This document shows, in pieces, positions 13,201 through 24,689 of a DNA stretch of 64,000 nt (position 1 is its first letter; each line of letters starts with the position of its first letter). This DNA comes from Adenanthera pavonina (taxonomy: Eukaryota; Streptophyta; Magnoliopsida; Fabales; Fabaceae). Location of the stretch: positions 12,604,001 to 12,668,000 of the forward strand of contig JAIVEN010000023.1 of assembly GCA_026686845.1 (NCBI GenBank), read 5' to 3'. Position numbers and translations under genes: made by a program. The notes below the pieces were generated by a model. The model had not been told where the DNA came from and ran no database searches. It saw nothing but the letters and a program-made list of their open reading frames with translations.

Positions 13201-13290
13201 GGTGGGTAAGCCCATGGAGTTGAGGGAGTACGAGAATGGCGACTTTGACTGAAGGTCAAAGCCGGACATGGTGTGAGTTTGAATCTCCAT
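10214..13290 (-). CDS. IQM3: IQ-motif calmodulin-binding protein, IQM3-like
   Basis: Nine exons read in order on the minus strand: 13290-12818, 12727-12619, 12448-12383, 12277-12189, 11713-11626, 11469-11323, 11229-11137, 11011-10910 and 10720-10214. The lengths sum to 1,674 nt, so 557 residues and a TAA stop, with all phases fitting. The IQ motif (LQKVYRSYRTRRRLAD) lies at about residues 133-149. It is followed by the family core (WWQAIDFVRL, QHWIEAIDPRHRYGHNLH, LFHHSSFLAGGATLAAGRL, GVLKSLSPYSGHYRPT) and a conserved C-terminal block before PVELRVQALEMLNLSP. IQM proteins bind calmodulin without calcium and act in stress and growth signalling. I chose the ATG at 13290 (MEIQTHTMSGF) rather than the in-frame ATG at 13338 because IQM3 proteins start this way as I remember them. 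Adjacency to MDAR1 supports IQM3 over other paralogues. Confidence 0.92.
12773..12790. repeat. (AG)9 microsatellite in IQM3 intron 1
   Basis: Uninterrupted AG dinucleotides in the intron between coding exons 1 and 2; a CT tract in the sense of the gene. Confidence 0.9.
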
Positions 13291-13477
13291 GAGGGACTGA
13301 GTCAAGGAAGCAGTTTCTGGTTTTTCCACGGATACCAAAACCGGTGACAGCGAATTCTGGGAGGGATACCTCTATGGCTCTATTCGTGGAATTTATGTTA
13401 TGTTCATGCAATGCAGGAGCGTGCGTTTGGGAGGCGGGAGAGTCGGAGAATGCTTTTGGCTGGGGCTTGTGTTCATG

Positions 13478-13487
13478 CTTATATAAT
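13478..13487 (-). promoter_or_regulatory. Candidate TATA box of the IQM3-like gene
   Basis: On the minus strand the sequence reads ATTATATAAG, about 190 bp before the chosen start codon. That would put transcription start near 13450 and give a leader of about 160 nt. This is a position and motif match only. Confidence 0.45.
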
Positions 13488-14004
13488 CGCTGGTGGCTTC
13501 GCATTCAGAAACGCGCTTCTCTACACTGTCTGCATCCCACTCGCTTTGTCACATATCGATAGCAATAGCAGCCATCTTCTCCAAGAGTCAAACTCCTCTA
13601 CAAAATAGTACAATCGGTCGGGGAGGAAATTAACGTTAGAAATATCAATGTATTAAATCCTAATACTATAATATAAGTATCTCTTATAGTTAAAGATGAG
13701 TCCAATGCATTTCAATAACTTATACTTCCTCCCCACGTGGTAACAGGGAACATGAGAAATTTTTTTTCCTCTTGAAATTTATAGTAATTTATTATTTTTA
13801 CCTCTTATTTATTATATTATTAGTATTATAATTTATATTATATTTAATGAAATAAGTGAAATTGATATAAGTAAAATTAAAAATTTTATTTTTTTTAATT
13901 TAATAATATAATAAATGTTTCTTAATATAAAACATCTCTCATTGTCTTATAACATGAGATGGAGGTAGCATTTTAAACAAAAAAAATTCTAGAATATGTC
14001 TTAT

Positions 14005-14545
14005 AATACTCCTTCTATTCCTATTATAAGATATATTTTTAAAGAATTAAGATTTCAAAATATAAGTCATTCTATGAAATTTATGCAACATTTAAATTTG
14101 TTTTCCATCTTTTACCTTTCTTGTGAATACTCAAAAGAGTTATGATGGAGAAAAATTAATAGGGATACAATTAAGATGAGTTATAATTTAATTAGAGTAA
14201 TTTTAGAAAATTATGATAATTTTTTAAAACATTAAGGCTTTTAATTAATTTTTTAAATATATGTGGAGTAGATAAATATGACTTATAACATGAAAATGTA
14301 GATAAATATTCTGATTCACATTATAAAGTATTTTGTATTAATTACAGATAGCTTAAAAAAATTATTTTTTTAACTGAAATTAATATAAAAAATATTTATA
14401 TTTTTTATTTTATCCTTATTAAATAGTTTATTCTATTATTATTATAGGTTATAAATAAGAAAAAAAATATTAAAAATAAATTAAAAAATATTTAATATCT
14501 TATATTTTAAATTAAAATTTTATCATATAAAATATGGATAAAAAA
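14005..14545. mobile_element. Decayed Stowaway-like MITE sequence
   Basis: The stretch about 14311-14530 is clearly related to the Stowaway element at 35808-36074: the same order of ATTATAAG, TTTTTTTAACTGAAAT, a TTATTAAATA block and GGTTATAAAT. A second similar end (TACTCCTTCTATTCCTATTA) lies at about 14009, suggesting nested or partial copies. Neat TIRs are lost. Confidence 0.5.
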
Positions 14546-14752
14546 GAACATACTCCTGTTCATATAACTAGTAGTACGTGCAGCCAATTAGCTGGAATTA
14601 CGACTGACGAGTACGGTAGTACTCGTATTTCTTTATGGTGGAACGCTGTCCATTAATTATTTCTTGGGAAAGCTCCAACCTACAAGCAAGAGGGCAAGAA
14701 CGATTTTTTATTCCACTCCTTTGCTTGACTGTTACACCGTGTCTCTACACAT

Positions 14753-14771
14753 ATTATTATTATTATTATTA
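14753..14771. repeat. (ATT)n microsatellite
   Basis: About six uninterrupted ATT units, directly visible. Confidence 0.85.
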
Positions 14772-15960
14772 TATAAGTAAGAAACCATAATTAATATAAA
14801 TAAGTGTATTGAACTAGTAATTTGATTCCAAACAATTTATATCACCAACTGAATAAAGCATTAAAACAGACAAGAATTATGGGTTAAATACAAGATTTTT
14901 CTATACGTCTGCCCTCAGCTCGTATTTAGCATAAGAACAGAACATGTATTCTACTGTTCCAATTAAGTCATTTTGTCTCTCAACTCCTAAAGATGGGCCA
15001 ACATGGCAACAAGAACGGACACCATAAAGTCATTTATTTATCGACAAGTTATTAAAAACATTAGAAAAAAGTATATATACAGTTGTCCAAATATTTGTTT
15101 TTTGTCCTCTAATAGATCTTCTCCTACTTAACCAATCTGATCTTGAACTGTCTCATGCCCCAAAATTGAAGTTATAGAGTCTGCATCAACAGGTTATGAG
15201 TAATTTGAATTCTTTTTTCAATGAATTTTGCAAATTATAAGTCGTATAAAAAATGTTGTTCGGATTTTTATTTGTTTATTTTTGTGGATAAAAATTGGTT
15301 CCCCTCTCGCATTTTGAGTAGCAGGATTAATATAGTTGTTTCTGGAGAATGCAGACGCGTGGGGTGGCAGTATAGAAGGAGCGCGTGTGGGAAGGGACGG
15401 GGTGGAGTCTGAGAGACATGTTTGATGATTGGACAATTAAGAGGGGAAAACATATTGAGGCCGAAAAAAAAAGACTGGAAAACATATTATCAGAACAATG
15501 TGTAAACCAAACAAAATTTGATGGGAGTGGACTCTCCTCTTATTTAATTCAACATGGATTATTAAATAAGAAATATTTTAGTCAAATTATTAATAAAATT
15601 TAAAATAATTAATAATTTTTTCATCTGTACTCTATTAAGCAATAAAAGAAATGGGAGTGACGTTACATTTATAGTAGTGCATTAAAGAGGAGAGAAGGCT
15701 GGCCCTGGATGCCAGGCGTGTAGCTATACTACTGGGCAAAGTGTAACCGACACTTTTGTCCCTTCCTCCCTATCCACTCGTCTATCCATTTAAGAATGGA
15801 CAACTTGCAGGCATCTCCACCTCATGTGAACTTCATCGATCTCACAACTAAAACTAATCGGATCACATATTTTTAATTCATGTACTCCACGTTAATATGA
15901 ATCGAACCACCTGCTAAATATACTTATACTGATGAATGAATAATATTAAGTGATCGTCGA

Positions 15961-16006
15961 TAAGATTGCACTTGGGTTAGTTAATTAGATATCCGGATGG
16001 GTGACC
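15961..16006 (+). repeat. 5S rRNA-like fragment (internal promoter region)
   Basis: The stretch contains a CTTGGG-like block followed, 18 bases later, by GGATGGGTGACC. The latter is the 5S rRNA box C core, and the order matches the 5S internal control region. The middle is diverged and the rest of a 5S gene is missing, so this is at best a derived scrap (for example from a 5S-derived SINE) and not a working gene. Confidence 0.35.
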
Positions 16007-16028
16007 AAATTAGGGAATTCAATTTGCA

Positions 16029-16045
16029 GATATATATATATATAT
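16029..16045. repeat. (AT)n microsatellite
   Basis: Eight uninterrupted AT units, directly visible. Confidence 0.85.
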
Positions 16046-16183
16046 CGACAGAAATTAATGCTAGCAGTATAGTAATTTGTTATGATCTACCAACTGCCCA
16101 TTTCATTTACACTCAAGTCAATCTCCATTCATCTGTGATTCACGTAGCATAGTACTATCATTTACTTAAGTCGTCATTACATG

Positions 16184-16214
16184 AGTGTGTGTATATGTGT
16201 GTGTGTGTGTGTGT
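16184..16214. repeat. (GT)n microsatellite with a TA interruption
   Basis: A GT tract of 31 bases broken once by TATAT. Confidence 0.85.
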
Positions 16215-16326
16215 AAGACGAGAAACCCAATTAAAAGATAACATAACATCGATATATAGATTTAACTTCTAGATTTCTCTCCTGTTGCAGCAAATGTTGG
16301 AGATTACTCCTTCCTATATACTATAA

Positions 16327-16658
16327 GGCTCTGTTTGGTTGGGATTTTTTCAGGGGGGGAAGGAAAGGGAGGGGATTTAATCCCCTTCCCTTGTTTGGAT
16401 CAGTTTTTTGGAGGGGATTTAATTCCCCTCAATCCCCTCCCCCACCCCTTTTTCATTCCCCTCCAATTCGGCGTTTTTTGGAGGGAATTGAGTTTTATTA
16501 CTCAATTCCCTCCAATCCTTTACTGAACTACACAAGGTTTTATTAAAATCCCTCCAATCCCCTCCCCTTGAATTCCACCAAACACCAATCCCTTCGCCTC
16601 CAATCCCCTCCATTAAAATCCCTCACCTCCCTTTCTTTCGGTTGAACCAAACAGGTCC
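16327..16658. mobile_element. Tourist-like (PIF/Harbinger) MITE, 332 bp
   Basis: Terminal inverted repeats GGCTCTGTTTGGTT (left) and GGACCTGTTTGGTT (right, complement) are flanked by a TAA duplication at 16324-16326 and 16659-16661, the usual PIF/Harbinger target. The inside is GGGGATT/AATCCCC-rich and largely self-complementary. No coding capacity. Confidence 0.8.
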
Positions 16659-16851
16659 TAAGTCACATTTTAAAAGTATTTTTTGGCCCTTAATATACTA
16701 ACCATTTTTAAAAATCAATTCAACATTAAAGATTGTGAGCAGTTCTATTGCTAACTTATGAATTGTGATTGCCTATAAATTTTATATTGACATTGATATT
16801 TGAAGATGAAGATAAATAAATTATATACACATATTTTATTTGTATATTGCA

Positions 16852-16882
<31 letters not shown>

Positions 16883-17479
16883 ATGAAAACAAAACAAGCA
16901 GCCTGTAAAGCCATCTATTGGTAATTAATTAAAGAATAATGTAATTTTATAATGCATGTTAGACTCTTGACTTTTCATGGTCAAGGGCTATAGTAACTTT
17001 ATTATATATGTGGGGTGTAAAAGGGTGGAATATGCATGGGTCCAACTAAAAATTAAGGGCAAGTTGAACAAAGATCCATGTGCACGCCGTGGACTTGCGG
17101 TCAATTTTGTGGTGCGTTTCTTTTTTCCTTTCCTGCTCCCCCCATTCATTATTCATTACTCATTCCCTCTTTATAAAGTCATGCATTACATACTATATAG
17201 CAGATTTGGAATATCTGTTTGTTACGCTTAGACTTTAGGTGACCACAGAAAGAAAAGAACAGAGAGAACAATATCATGCTTTTCTTTTTCCACTAAGAAT
17301 TGATATGATAAAATAGTCTCAAATTTATCCCATTAATTAACATAATTAATTGTGTGAAAGTATTGAAATCTTGAATTCTCATCGTTTGTGCCACAGCATA
17401 TTCAGATCTTTTAAATAAATTTTTGCTACCTCTTTTCTTAAATAATTTTTGGCTAGACAACACATGTGTTGCGTGTGTG
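16659..17479. other. AT-rich spacer with (AC)n-(AT)n at 16852-16882
   Basis: The compound microsatellite is directly visible. Otherwise I see no gene. The short open frames at 16977-17231 and 17293-17643 look random. Confidence 0.5.
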
Positions 17480-18098
17480 AACACTGTATTTTGTCCGGGT
17501 TTTCTACCAACAAATATAAAAATTAAAAAAAAGGAAAAAAAAAGACACAAATTTTCTTTTAATTTCAATTTGAACGCATATTTTCTAAAATTAAAGAAAA
17601 ATCCCTCTTCTTTAGGATTTAAAAAGAAAAAATCAAAAACCAAAAATCAAAAAATTTATTTCCTTCCTTTTAGGATTCTCAAAAATCAAAACCCTACCTT
17701 TTAGTCTTAAAAATTTTTTTTTTTATTTTTCCTTCTTTTAGGATTCTCATCCAAATGCAATCCCTTTTCTTTTCTTTAAAAACCAAGAATTTAATTTCCT
17801 GTCTTCTAGGATCCAAAAAAAAAAAGAGAAAAATTTTATTCTTTTCTTTTAGGGTCAAAATCATACCCCTTTAGTTTGATTTTTTAAAAATCCAATCTTT
17901 TTGGGGATTCAAAAACATAATAAAGAAACTTAAAAGCTAAAAATTCATTTAATTTTAAATTTAGTGAACCTTATAATAACTAAATTATAAAAAAATGTTA
18001 AAAGAATAAAAAAGAAAAAAAAAGAGAAAAAGAAGAAAGAGAGGAATTTTCCTTTATTATATAAAAATAATAATAATAAAAATAAACAAAAAAAAAAA

Positions 18099-18132
18099 GA
18101 GTGAAACGCAGGCATCACCCTGCGTTTCACTC
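18099..18132. repeat. Perfect 14-bp hairpin
   Basis: Arms GAGTGAAACGCAGG (18099-18112) and the exact complement (18119-18132) flank a 6-base loop. It sits just before the GC-rich block inside the LTR-derived region. Confidence 0.7.
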
Positions 18133-18149
18133 CCCCAATTTTGCCCTAA

Positions 18150-18790
18150 GCCAAAGGGCCTGAGGGCTCAGCACGAGTCAGGAGGAGCTGCAGAATCAGA
18201 GCAGGGAGGCGGAGAGAGGAGCATGCAGAGCTGAAGAAATAGGAGGAGACGTGCACGGAAGAAAAAGGAAGAGGGAGCACACGTGAGGGGAAAGCTGAAC
18301 ACGATGGAGATAAAAGGAAGGGGATCCTGATGGGAGGGGGACCAAAGAGACCAGAAGAAGCTGCGGGAGCAAACCGAGAAAACATAGGGAACTACGAGGA
18401 CGAAATCAGGGGGAGGCCCTTAGGGCTCGGCAGAGAGAAAAAAGAAGAGGGAGGCCGTGGGAGCAAACCGAGAAAACAGTGGGGGCGGGACCAGGAAACC
18501 GAGGGAGCCCTTAGGGCTCGGCCGAAGGAACCAGAGGAAGCCGTGAGGGAGAAAGCACGAGAAATAGAGGGAGACCGCGGTGGAGCTGAGAGGAGACCAA
18601 ACAGAGGGAGTCGCGGTGGAGTTGAGGGGAGACCAAACAGAGGGAAGCAGCAAACGAGTTGCAGAACAAGAGGGGCGACGTTAAGCAAACCAAACAAAGG
18701 AAGAGCCGATGCAGTGGGAGAACACGGGTTCAGGAATGTGACCGGCATCGTTTGGGTCAGTTTAGTTTCATTTTCTTCAACCATGCAGTG
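18150..18790 (+). repeat. GC- and purine-rich block with short tandem repeats
   Basis: A sharp island of GA-rich, GC-rich sequence in AT-rich surroundings. It contains degenerate repeats: CTTAGGGCTCGGC twice (about 18419 and 18510) and a 36-bp unit ending GAGACCAAACAGAGGGA twice (about 18593 and 18629). A long low-complexity open frame (18330-18791) follows from the composition and matches no family I know. It could be a transcribed leader of the element. Confidence 0.5.
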
Positions 18791-21339
18791 AAGCTTGCTG
18801 GTTCTTTTTTTTTTACGATACTTTGTTTTTTCGTTCTTGTTTTCGGATGAATCTGGTTTTGGTGCTAGTTGGGATTGGATGGCTGATGAGCTTAGCCTTT
18901 TGTTGATGGACTTATTTCGGTCCTTTTAGTTCTCTATTTCTGGGTGCCCTACATTAGCTGGAATGGTGATGTAACTCTTTTAATTGAACCCTTTAGTTTG
19001 TTTTTGTTCACTGGAAGAGCTTCATCGTAGTCTCAGTTTATCAAACATGTTAATTTATATTTCCTTGACTTTTTTGCGTGCTAATGGAGTGAGTCCAGAG
19101 TCTCTATATACGAAGGGATGATGTTTTGATCTTGAGTGCAAGCTATTTATGATGTTTTGGGATATTAGTAGCTGTAATTCGCAGTACTGGCTCATCATGT
19201 GTGCTAGGAAGTAGCTCCCGTCTCTTATTGTGACCATCTCATTGTAATTTTGGTGAAAATGGTGTTTCTTTTCTCTTCTGTTCGCACTAGAAGTAGTTTG
19301 TGTTAGCTTCGGTTCTGCATTTCTTTACAAAGAAAAGATGCCTGGGTGCATAATTTTATAATTTTATATATACACTTCGAAAGAGTTACCTTCCACCAAA
19401 CATGGTACCCTGTTTTGGGATCTGTCGAATATGCTTGAATGGCACTCGATGAAATGTTTTTGAAGAGGCCTGCTTAGTTGAGATTTGGATGCTGTTTGGT
19501 TTAGAAATTTAGTTTACCATAATTCTGTTCTTAGTGCATGACGTTGAGGTTTTCAGTTATGTATGTACCTCATGTAAAAAATGTTTGGTTATATATGCAC
19601 CTTGCTTCGAGAAAATGTCTGCCTAGTTTATTTGCTGTTGAGGTATTATAGTTGTGTCAACCGTTAAACATGGCTGCTTATTTGGTCTTTGGTTACCCGA
19701 AACTTAGTATGCTAGTAGGTTTGCCTATGATCGATGGAGTCTGGCGTGGTCTTGAAATTGTAAAAAGTTTTGGTCATTCTTAGATACGAGACAAACTTGT
19801 TTCTGGTTGTTGTTTTTAACCTTTCAATATAACATGAATCTACAGGTCTCTTCTATCAAGGTTGGAAAATTGATTCTTCTAAGTGTTCTATTTTCTCAAA
19901 TTACTGCTTAAAGTTGGGTGCTTTAGTTGAGAAATGTGATTTGGGGGGAAAATTGGATAACCTTTAGTCTTATGTGCTATGCGTGTACCAAAATATGATG
20001 TTGTGCTGATTGAGTTTTCTGGTTAGTATCTAGCATTTAGAACAGGAAAATTACAATGTTCAATACTTGCTTTTGAGTGCGTCTGTCAAGTGTTTGAAAA
20101 ATGCTCAATAGAGGATTAGTTTGTTTTGTGTGAAAACATCTCCCAAGGATTTTGTGGAATCCTTAGCTTGTGGCTACCTTACATTGGTGTACATTGATTG
20201 CTGTTATAATGGAGTTTGGATGATGAGCTCCTGTCTCTTTTCAATGCTGGATTTCATTGAGGTGTGGACTCCAAATCCCATAGATTTGGTTTTATTTATA
20301 AATTCCTACTCTCTATTCAAAGTTAAAATTTTCTAATGCAACCATGAAACAGTGATTTCAATCTTTGTTGTGTATCTAGCTTGCTGTCACTTCCATTACA
20401 AAATCTGATATTATGATGGTGTATCCAAGTGTCTCTGGATGTTCTATTTTCTTGTGACTCCTGTCTAGGAATATGAACATTTCTTTTATGTTTGATTTGA
20501 TTGTAAAAATAGACGAGCATCTTAAACAAACTTGATCATATGAGTCCCTATTTGGTGGTCATGATGGGAATTATTGGGCTATGGGAGTATTTTGTAGGCT
20601 TAATGTCTTAATGGGAATCTTAGGAAGTTTTCTACTAAGTTAATCTTCATTCTCACAACCACTCAATGCCTTTCCCATACAAGATCTTGCTGCGTTCTGC
20701 TTCAGTCTTTGGTGGAGCTCGATTTCCAATTTGAACATCATTCGGTATATTATTAAATCATATTAAATCACTCATGTTTTGCATGTGATTGTACAAGAAT
20801 ATGGGGCCAATATTAATCAAACTTGTTTACTGAACCTTACCAAGACTTAATGATTAAGGAAGTTCTTTATTTGGCTTTTTTTAATGCATTAAGAAGTTGT
20901 TAAATTAAGTTGGCTCTCAAGGGAATTATCATCACAACAACTAATGCTTTCTTTGCTCTTTCATTGGCATTCCTGTACATGTGAGCCATATGGATGGGTG
21001 AGCTAGAACTCAGGAAGAGCGAAACCGAGGAAAAGGGAAGGAGATTTGGAAGAAAGGTTGAGTTGCAAGGTACTGAGATCGCCGTCTGATCATCATGGGA
21101 GCATGAAGTCAAGCGGGAAAAAAATGAATCACCTTCATCAAAGCAACGACCAATTAAAAGGAGAAAACAGTTTGACTTTTCCCTCTTTATTTCTTGTAAT
21201 TTTATGTTGAAATAAATTATTATTTAAGCATGCACACACACATATTGATAAATCTTATTTGATTTCGGTTTTTATTTCTGATTTTAGTATTTATTTGATC
21301 ATGGTTTTTTTTTCTTCTTTTCTTTTTTGCCTTTAGAGT
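18791..21339. other. T-rich, intron-like sequence with no recognised gene
   Basis: The composition is like a plant intron or UTR (T-rich, balanced G), unlike the flanking AT-rich repeats. I found no exon run with recognisable protein. It may be internal to the LTR-derived block. Confidence 0.35.
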
Positions 21340-22250
21340 TTGCCACGAGGGACCAAGTCTCCGTGAGCCTATAGAGTGTCAACCAATTATACCATGAGTG
21401 AGGAGTTGTCATGGTATTAAACGTTGGCTAAATCTTATTTATTTATTTTATTTTATTATATTTATGAGCACCAATGGTTTTTTTTATTAAAAGTGAAAAT
21501 AAATGATTCAACGAGAGCCTTTTATTTCAAATTTTTATTTTTGCCTTTGTATTCCGAGTGGTAACACCATGGGCATTTAGGTGTTAATTAGCGAGCTGTG
21601 AGTGATAAAGTCACCACAGATCCTGATTGATTCTTTTTCTAAAAAAAAATAAAACAAATAAATAAATAAAAATAAATAATATATGAATATATACATAAAA
21701 GTCATATTTCTAAATTCTTTTTACCGCTTTTCTTTCCGTAAAACAATCATAATCGTATTTGTTTTTATAATTTAATATAAAGATGATTTCATTTATTTCA
21801 ATTTTATCTAAGCCTTTTTTGCATTTTGCCACGAGTGGCATCACCGTGAGTATATAAGCGTAAATCAGTAAATTATGAGTGATCAAGTCACCATATATGC
21901 TGTTTGATTTTCATTTAAAATTTTTCTTCCGGTATTTTCTACTTCAAGTGGTAACACCGTGAGCATGTTAGAGTAAATCAGTAACTTGTGAGTGATAAAG
22001 TCACCACATATACTGATTATTATTTTTCAAAACATACGTAATGATCACATTTTTTATTTTTTGTATTTAATAAATAAATAGGTGTTAAAATGATTTTTAT
22101 AATAAAAAGAAAACAAAATATTTTGTACAAAACAATTATTTATTTTCTTTCGAACTTTTTGTGCCTTTTTGTCTGGAGTAACACTACTGTGGACATTTAG
22201 GTATCAATTGATATATTGTGAGTGATAAAGTCACCACATGAGTCAATTGG
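21340..22250 (+). repeat. Five spaced degenerate copies of an about 90-bp unit
   Basis: Copies at about 21340-21415, 21541-21630, 21811-21902, 21931-22015 and 22161-22250 share the order GAGTGGTAACACCGTGAGCA, then a TTAATCAGTAA-like stretch, then TGAGTGATAAAGTCACCACA. Spacers between copies are AT-rich and unrelated. The first copy is the most diverged. No coding potential is seen. Confidence 0.65.
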
Positions 22251-22642
22251 TTTTATTTTGTAAAAATAACATTATTTCCAAATATTTTCCTTTCAAATCA
22301 AAACAAAAATGTTCAAAATCATACATAATTTTAATCATATTTTCTAAATTGAGGAAAAATATATCTTCTATTTTAGAAATTGATTAAATCAAAAATAAAT
22401 AAATGAAAAGAGCAAATAATGGGAATTAACTTGTCTTTTACAAATTAAAATACACTAACCAATTCTAAAATTTGTTTTCTTTGTAGAAAGATAAACTATT
22501 TTTTATAAACCTCTCTTTTCAAAGAATATATATAATAAACAATACCCAACCCAGTGACACGTATTTCTAGTTCGAACTACGTGGACTTTGATCCCCATCA
22601 CAGGGTACGTAGGCCCTAGGGTCTGATCCTGGGTCAAGTCTA

Positions 22643-23265
22643 CCTTTGTAAATAAATAAATATTTTTTAATTTATTTGGTGTTTTTTCTCTTAATTTAAT
22701 AAATATTTACCAATTTATTTTTTCAAATCCGCCTTTGTAAATAAATAAATATTTTCTGATTTATTTGGTGTTTTTTCTCTTAATTTAATAAATATTTACC
22801 AATTTATTTTTCCAAATCCGCCTTTGTAAATAAATAAATATTTTCTGATTTATTTGGTATTTTTTCTCTTAATTTAATAAATATTTACCAATTTATTTTT
22901 CTAAATCCGCCTTTGTAAATAAATAAATATTTTCTGATTTATTTGGTGTTTTTTCTCTTAATTTAATAAATATTTACCAATTTATTTTTCCAAATCCGCC
23001 TTTGTAAATAAATAAATATTTTCTGATTTATTTTGGTGTTTTTTCTCTTAATTTAATAAATATTTACCAATTCATTTTTTCAAATCCACCTTTGTAAATA
23101 AATAAATATTTTCTGATTTTATTTGGTGTTTTTCCTCTTAATTTAATAAATATTTAGCAATTTATTTTTCCAAATCCGTCTTTGTAAATAAATAAATATT
23201 TTCTGATTTTATTTGGTGTTTTTTCCTTAATTTAATAAATGTTTCTCAATTTGTTTTCTCAATTC
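22643..23265 (+). repeat. Seven tandem copies of an 89-90-bp unit
   Basis: Units begin CCTTTGTAAATAAATAAATA at 22643, 22732, 22821, 22910, 22999 and 23089, with a variant (TCTTTG) at 23179. They differ by only a few substitutions. The last copy degrades after about 23240. This is a minisatellite inside the LTR-derived block. Confidence 0.92.
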
Positions 23266-23780
23266 CTTTTCCTCATTTTACTTAAATATCCTCAATCCTA
23301 ATTTAATTTATTTTTTTTATTTTTCAATTTATTTTCTTAAATTTCTTTTCCTCATTTTTTTCTCTCTAAACCCCCTTAATTTCTAAGTAAAATTATTTTT
23401 CTTATTCTGCTGTCCAAATTTTGCAAATCTTCTTAAATTCTTCTCTACCCTTATTTTTGCATGTGAATGATAAAAGAGAAATTAAAATAATTTTTAAAAG
23501 CCATAAAAATTGCATGATCAACCTAAGGTAACCGTTCTTAGGAACGGGTGTTGTGAGGGTGCCTAACACCTTCCCCACTCACAATCGTACTCCCGAACCC
23601 AACTCTGATTCGCAGACCATCCTTATCCTTTTTATTTTTTATTTCGGTTTTCCAAAATTTTAAGGAAAATTTTGGTGGCGACTCCTAAGAAATCGGTCCC
23701 TGTCGTGAAGGGCCGGTTTCTCTCTTTTTCTTTTATTTTCAATTTTCCTCGCCGTCTGCGTCGCATCTCCGAGTGTGACA

Positions 23781-24296
23781 GCATGCCATAGACAAATATT
23801 TTGCAATATTGTATTAACATCTAGGGGGCTGCTTGGCATACCTATGCTTGTGAGAACTTAATTCTAGAAAATTCATATATAATTTACTTATTTTACTTCT
23901 TATTCTTTATGAGGTAGAAATTTGTTTTTGAGTGAATATATTATATATTTTAATGTTAAAAATATAAATATCATTTTTATTAAGAAAATAGATTAAGGAA
24001 TTAAGAATTTTTTTAAAAAATTATAAAATACTCAAGAAGCACAACTTTCTTGTGTTTCGCTACAGAAATAAAATTTTTCGAACTAAGCCAACTTCCTAAA
24101 AATTCTATTTTTTCTTAATTAAGCAATAGCAATTAATCTATTTCTTGAAAAATTTAATTTTCCCTTACTTTTTTTTTTTCCTGGCAAGCAACCCTACCAT
24201 TAACTTGTTCAACTGATCATAATCTTGGTAAATATATATTATTTATTTAAATATTAGTAGTCAATTTTGTGATATGCATTTCAATCCAGCTTGTCA
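23781..24296. other. AT-rich spacer
   Basis: Nothing recognisable between the LTR-like end and the next MITE. Confidence 0.4.
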
Positions 24297-24689
24297 GGCT
24301 GCGTTTGGTTCCACGTTTTGTAAACGTAACCATGGTTTTCAACCATGGTTTTCTAAAAGATGTGTTTGGCCAAACACCCACGTTTTGCAAACTGACTTTT
24401 TGGAAAATGAAAAGTGGGTTAAACTGTGGTTTTGGAAAAGGAGGGGAAAAGTTACTTTTCCGTTAACAAAACGTGGGTTTTGAAAAAGGAGAAACAAATT
24501 TACTCTATATTATACATCTAAAAGTACTTTTAACCCCTATCTTCCAAACAAATTTTTTGTCAAACTTACTTTTACAAAAAGAATATCCAAACATAACATC
24601 TTCCAACAAACTTACTTTATCTAAACTTCATTTTTACAAACTTCATTTATCTTAACTTAATTTTACAAAACAGAGAACCAAACGGACCC
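24297..24689. mobile_element. Tourist-like MITE, 393 bp
   Basis: Ends GGCTGCGTTTGGTT and GGGTCCGTTTGGTT (complement of the right end) are flanked by TCA at 24294-24296 and 24690-24692. The body holds the palindromic words ACCATGGTTTTCAACCATGG and CGTTTTGTAAACG. Non-coding. Confidence 0.72.

Larger units (their letters stand above)
13500..15960. other. AT-rich spacer upstream of IQM3
   Basis: No gene is visible. It contains Stowaway-like remnants (about 14005-14545), an (ATT)n tract at 14753-14771, and small random open frames. The first few hundred bases are the IQM3 promoter region. Confidence 0.5.
17480..23780 (+). mobile_element. Large LTR-derived block, Tat/Ogre-like Ty3/gypsy type (left border uncertain)
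   Basis: The right part carries words I associate with LTRs of the plant Tat/Ogre lineage: CGAACTACGTGGACTTTGATC at about 22573 with GGGTACGTAGGC after it, GGAACGGGTGTTGTGAGGG with CTAACACCTTCCCCA at about 23541, and GGTGGCGACTCC at about 23672. It ends with GAGTGTGACA near 23780, a plausible LTR 3' end (CA). The left part starts near a TGTATTTTGTCCGGG word (about 17486) followed by repeated T-rich TTTTAGGATTC-like lines. No gag-pol is visible, so this would be a solo LTR or a non-autonomous derivative. I found no matching 5-bp target duplication, and the left border is a guess. Confidence 0.5.

Noticed and set aside
13256..13504. Minus-strand open frame upstream of IQM3 as an extra exon or uORF
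   Set aside because: Its ATG lies upstream of the candidate TATA box and the peptide matches nothing I know.
18330..18791. 153-codon open frame in the GC-rich block
   Set aside because: Low-complexity Arg/Glu/Gly composition follows from purine-rich DNA, and the opposite strand is also open. No motif or splice structure supports a gene.
22643..23265. CRISPR-like regular repeats
   Set aside because: The units are contiguous 89-bp tandem copies without unique spacers, in a plant genome.
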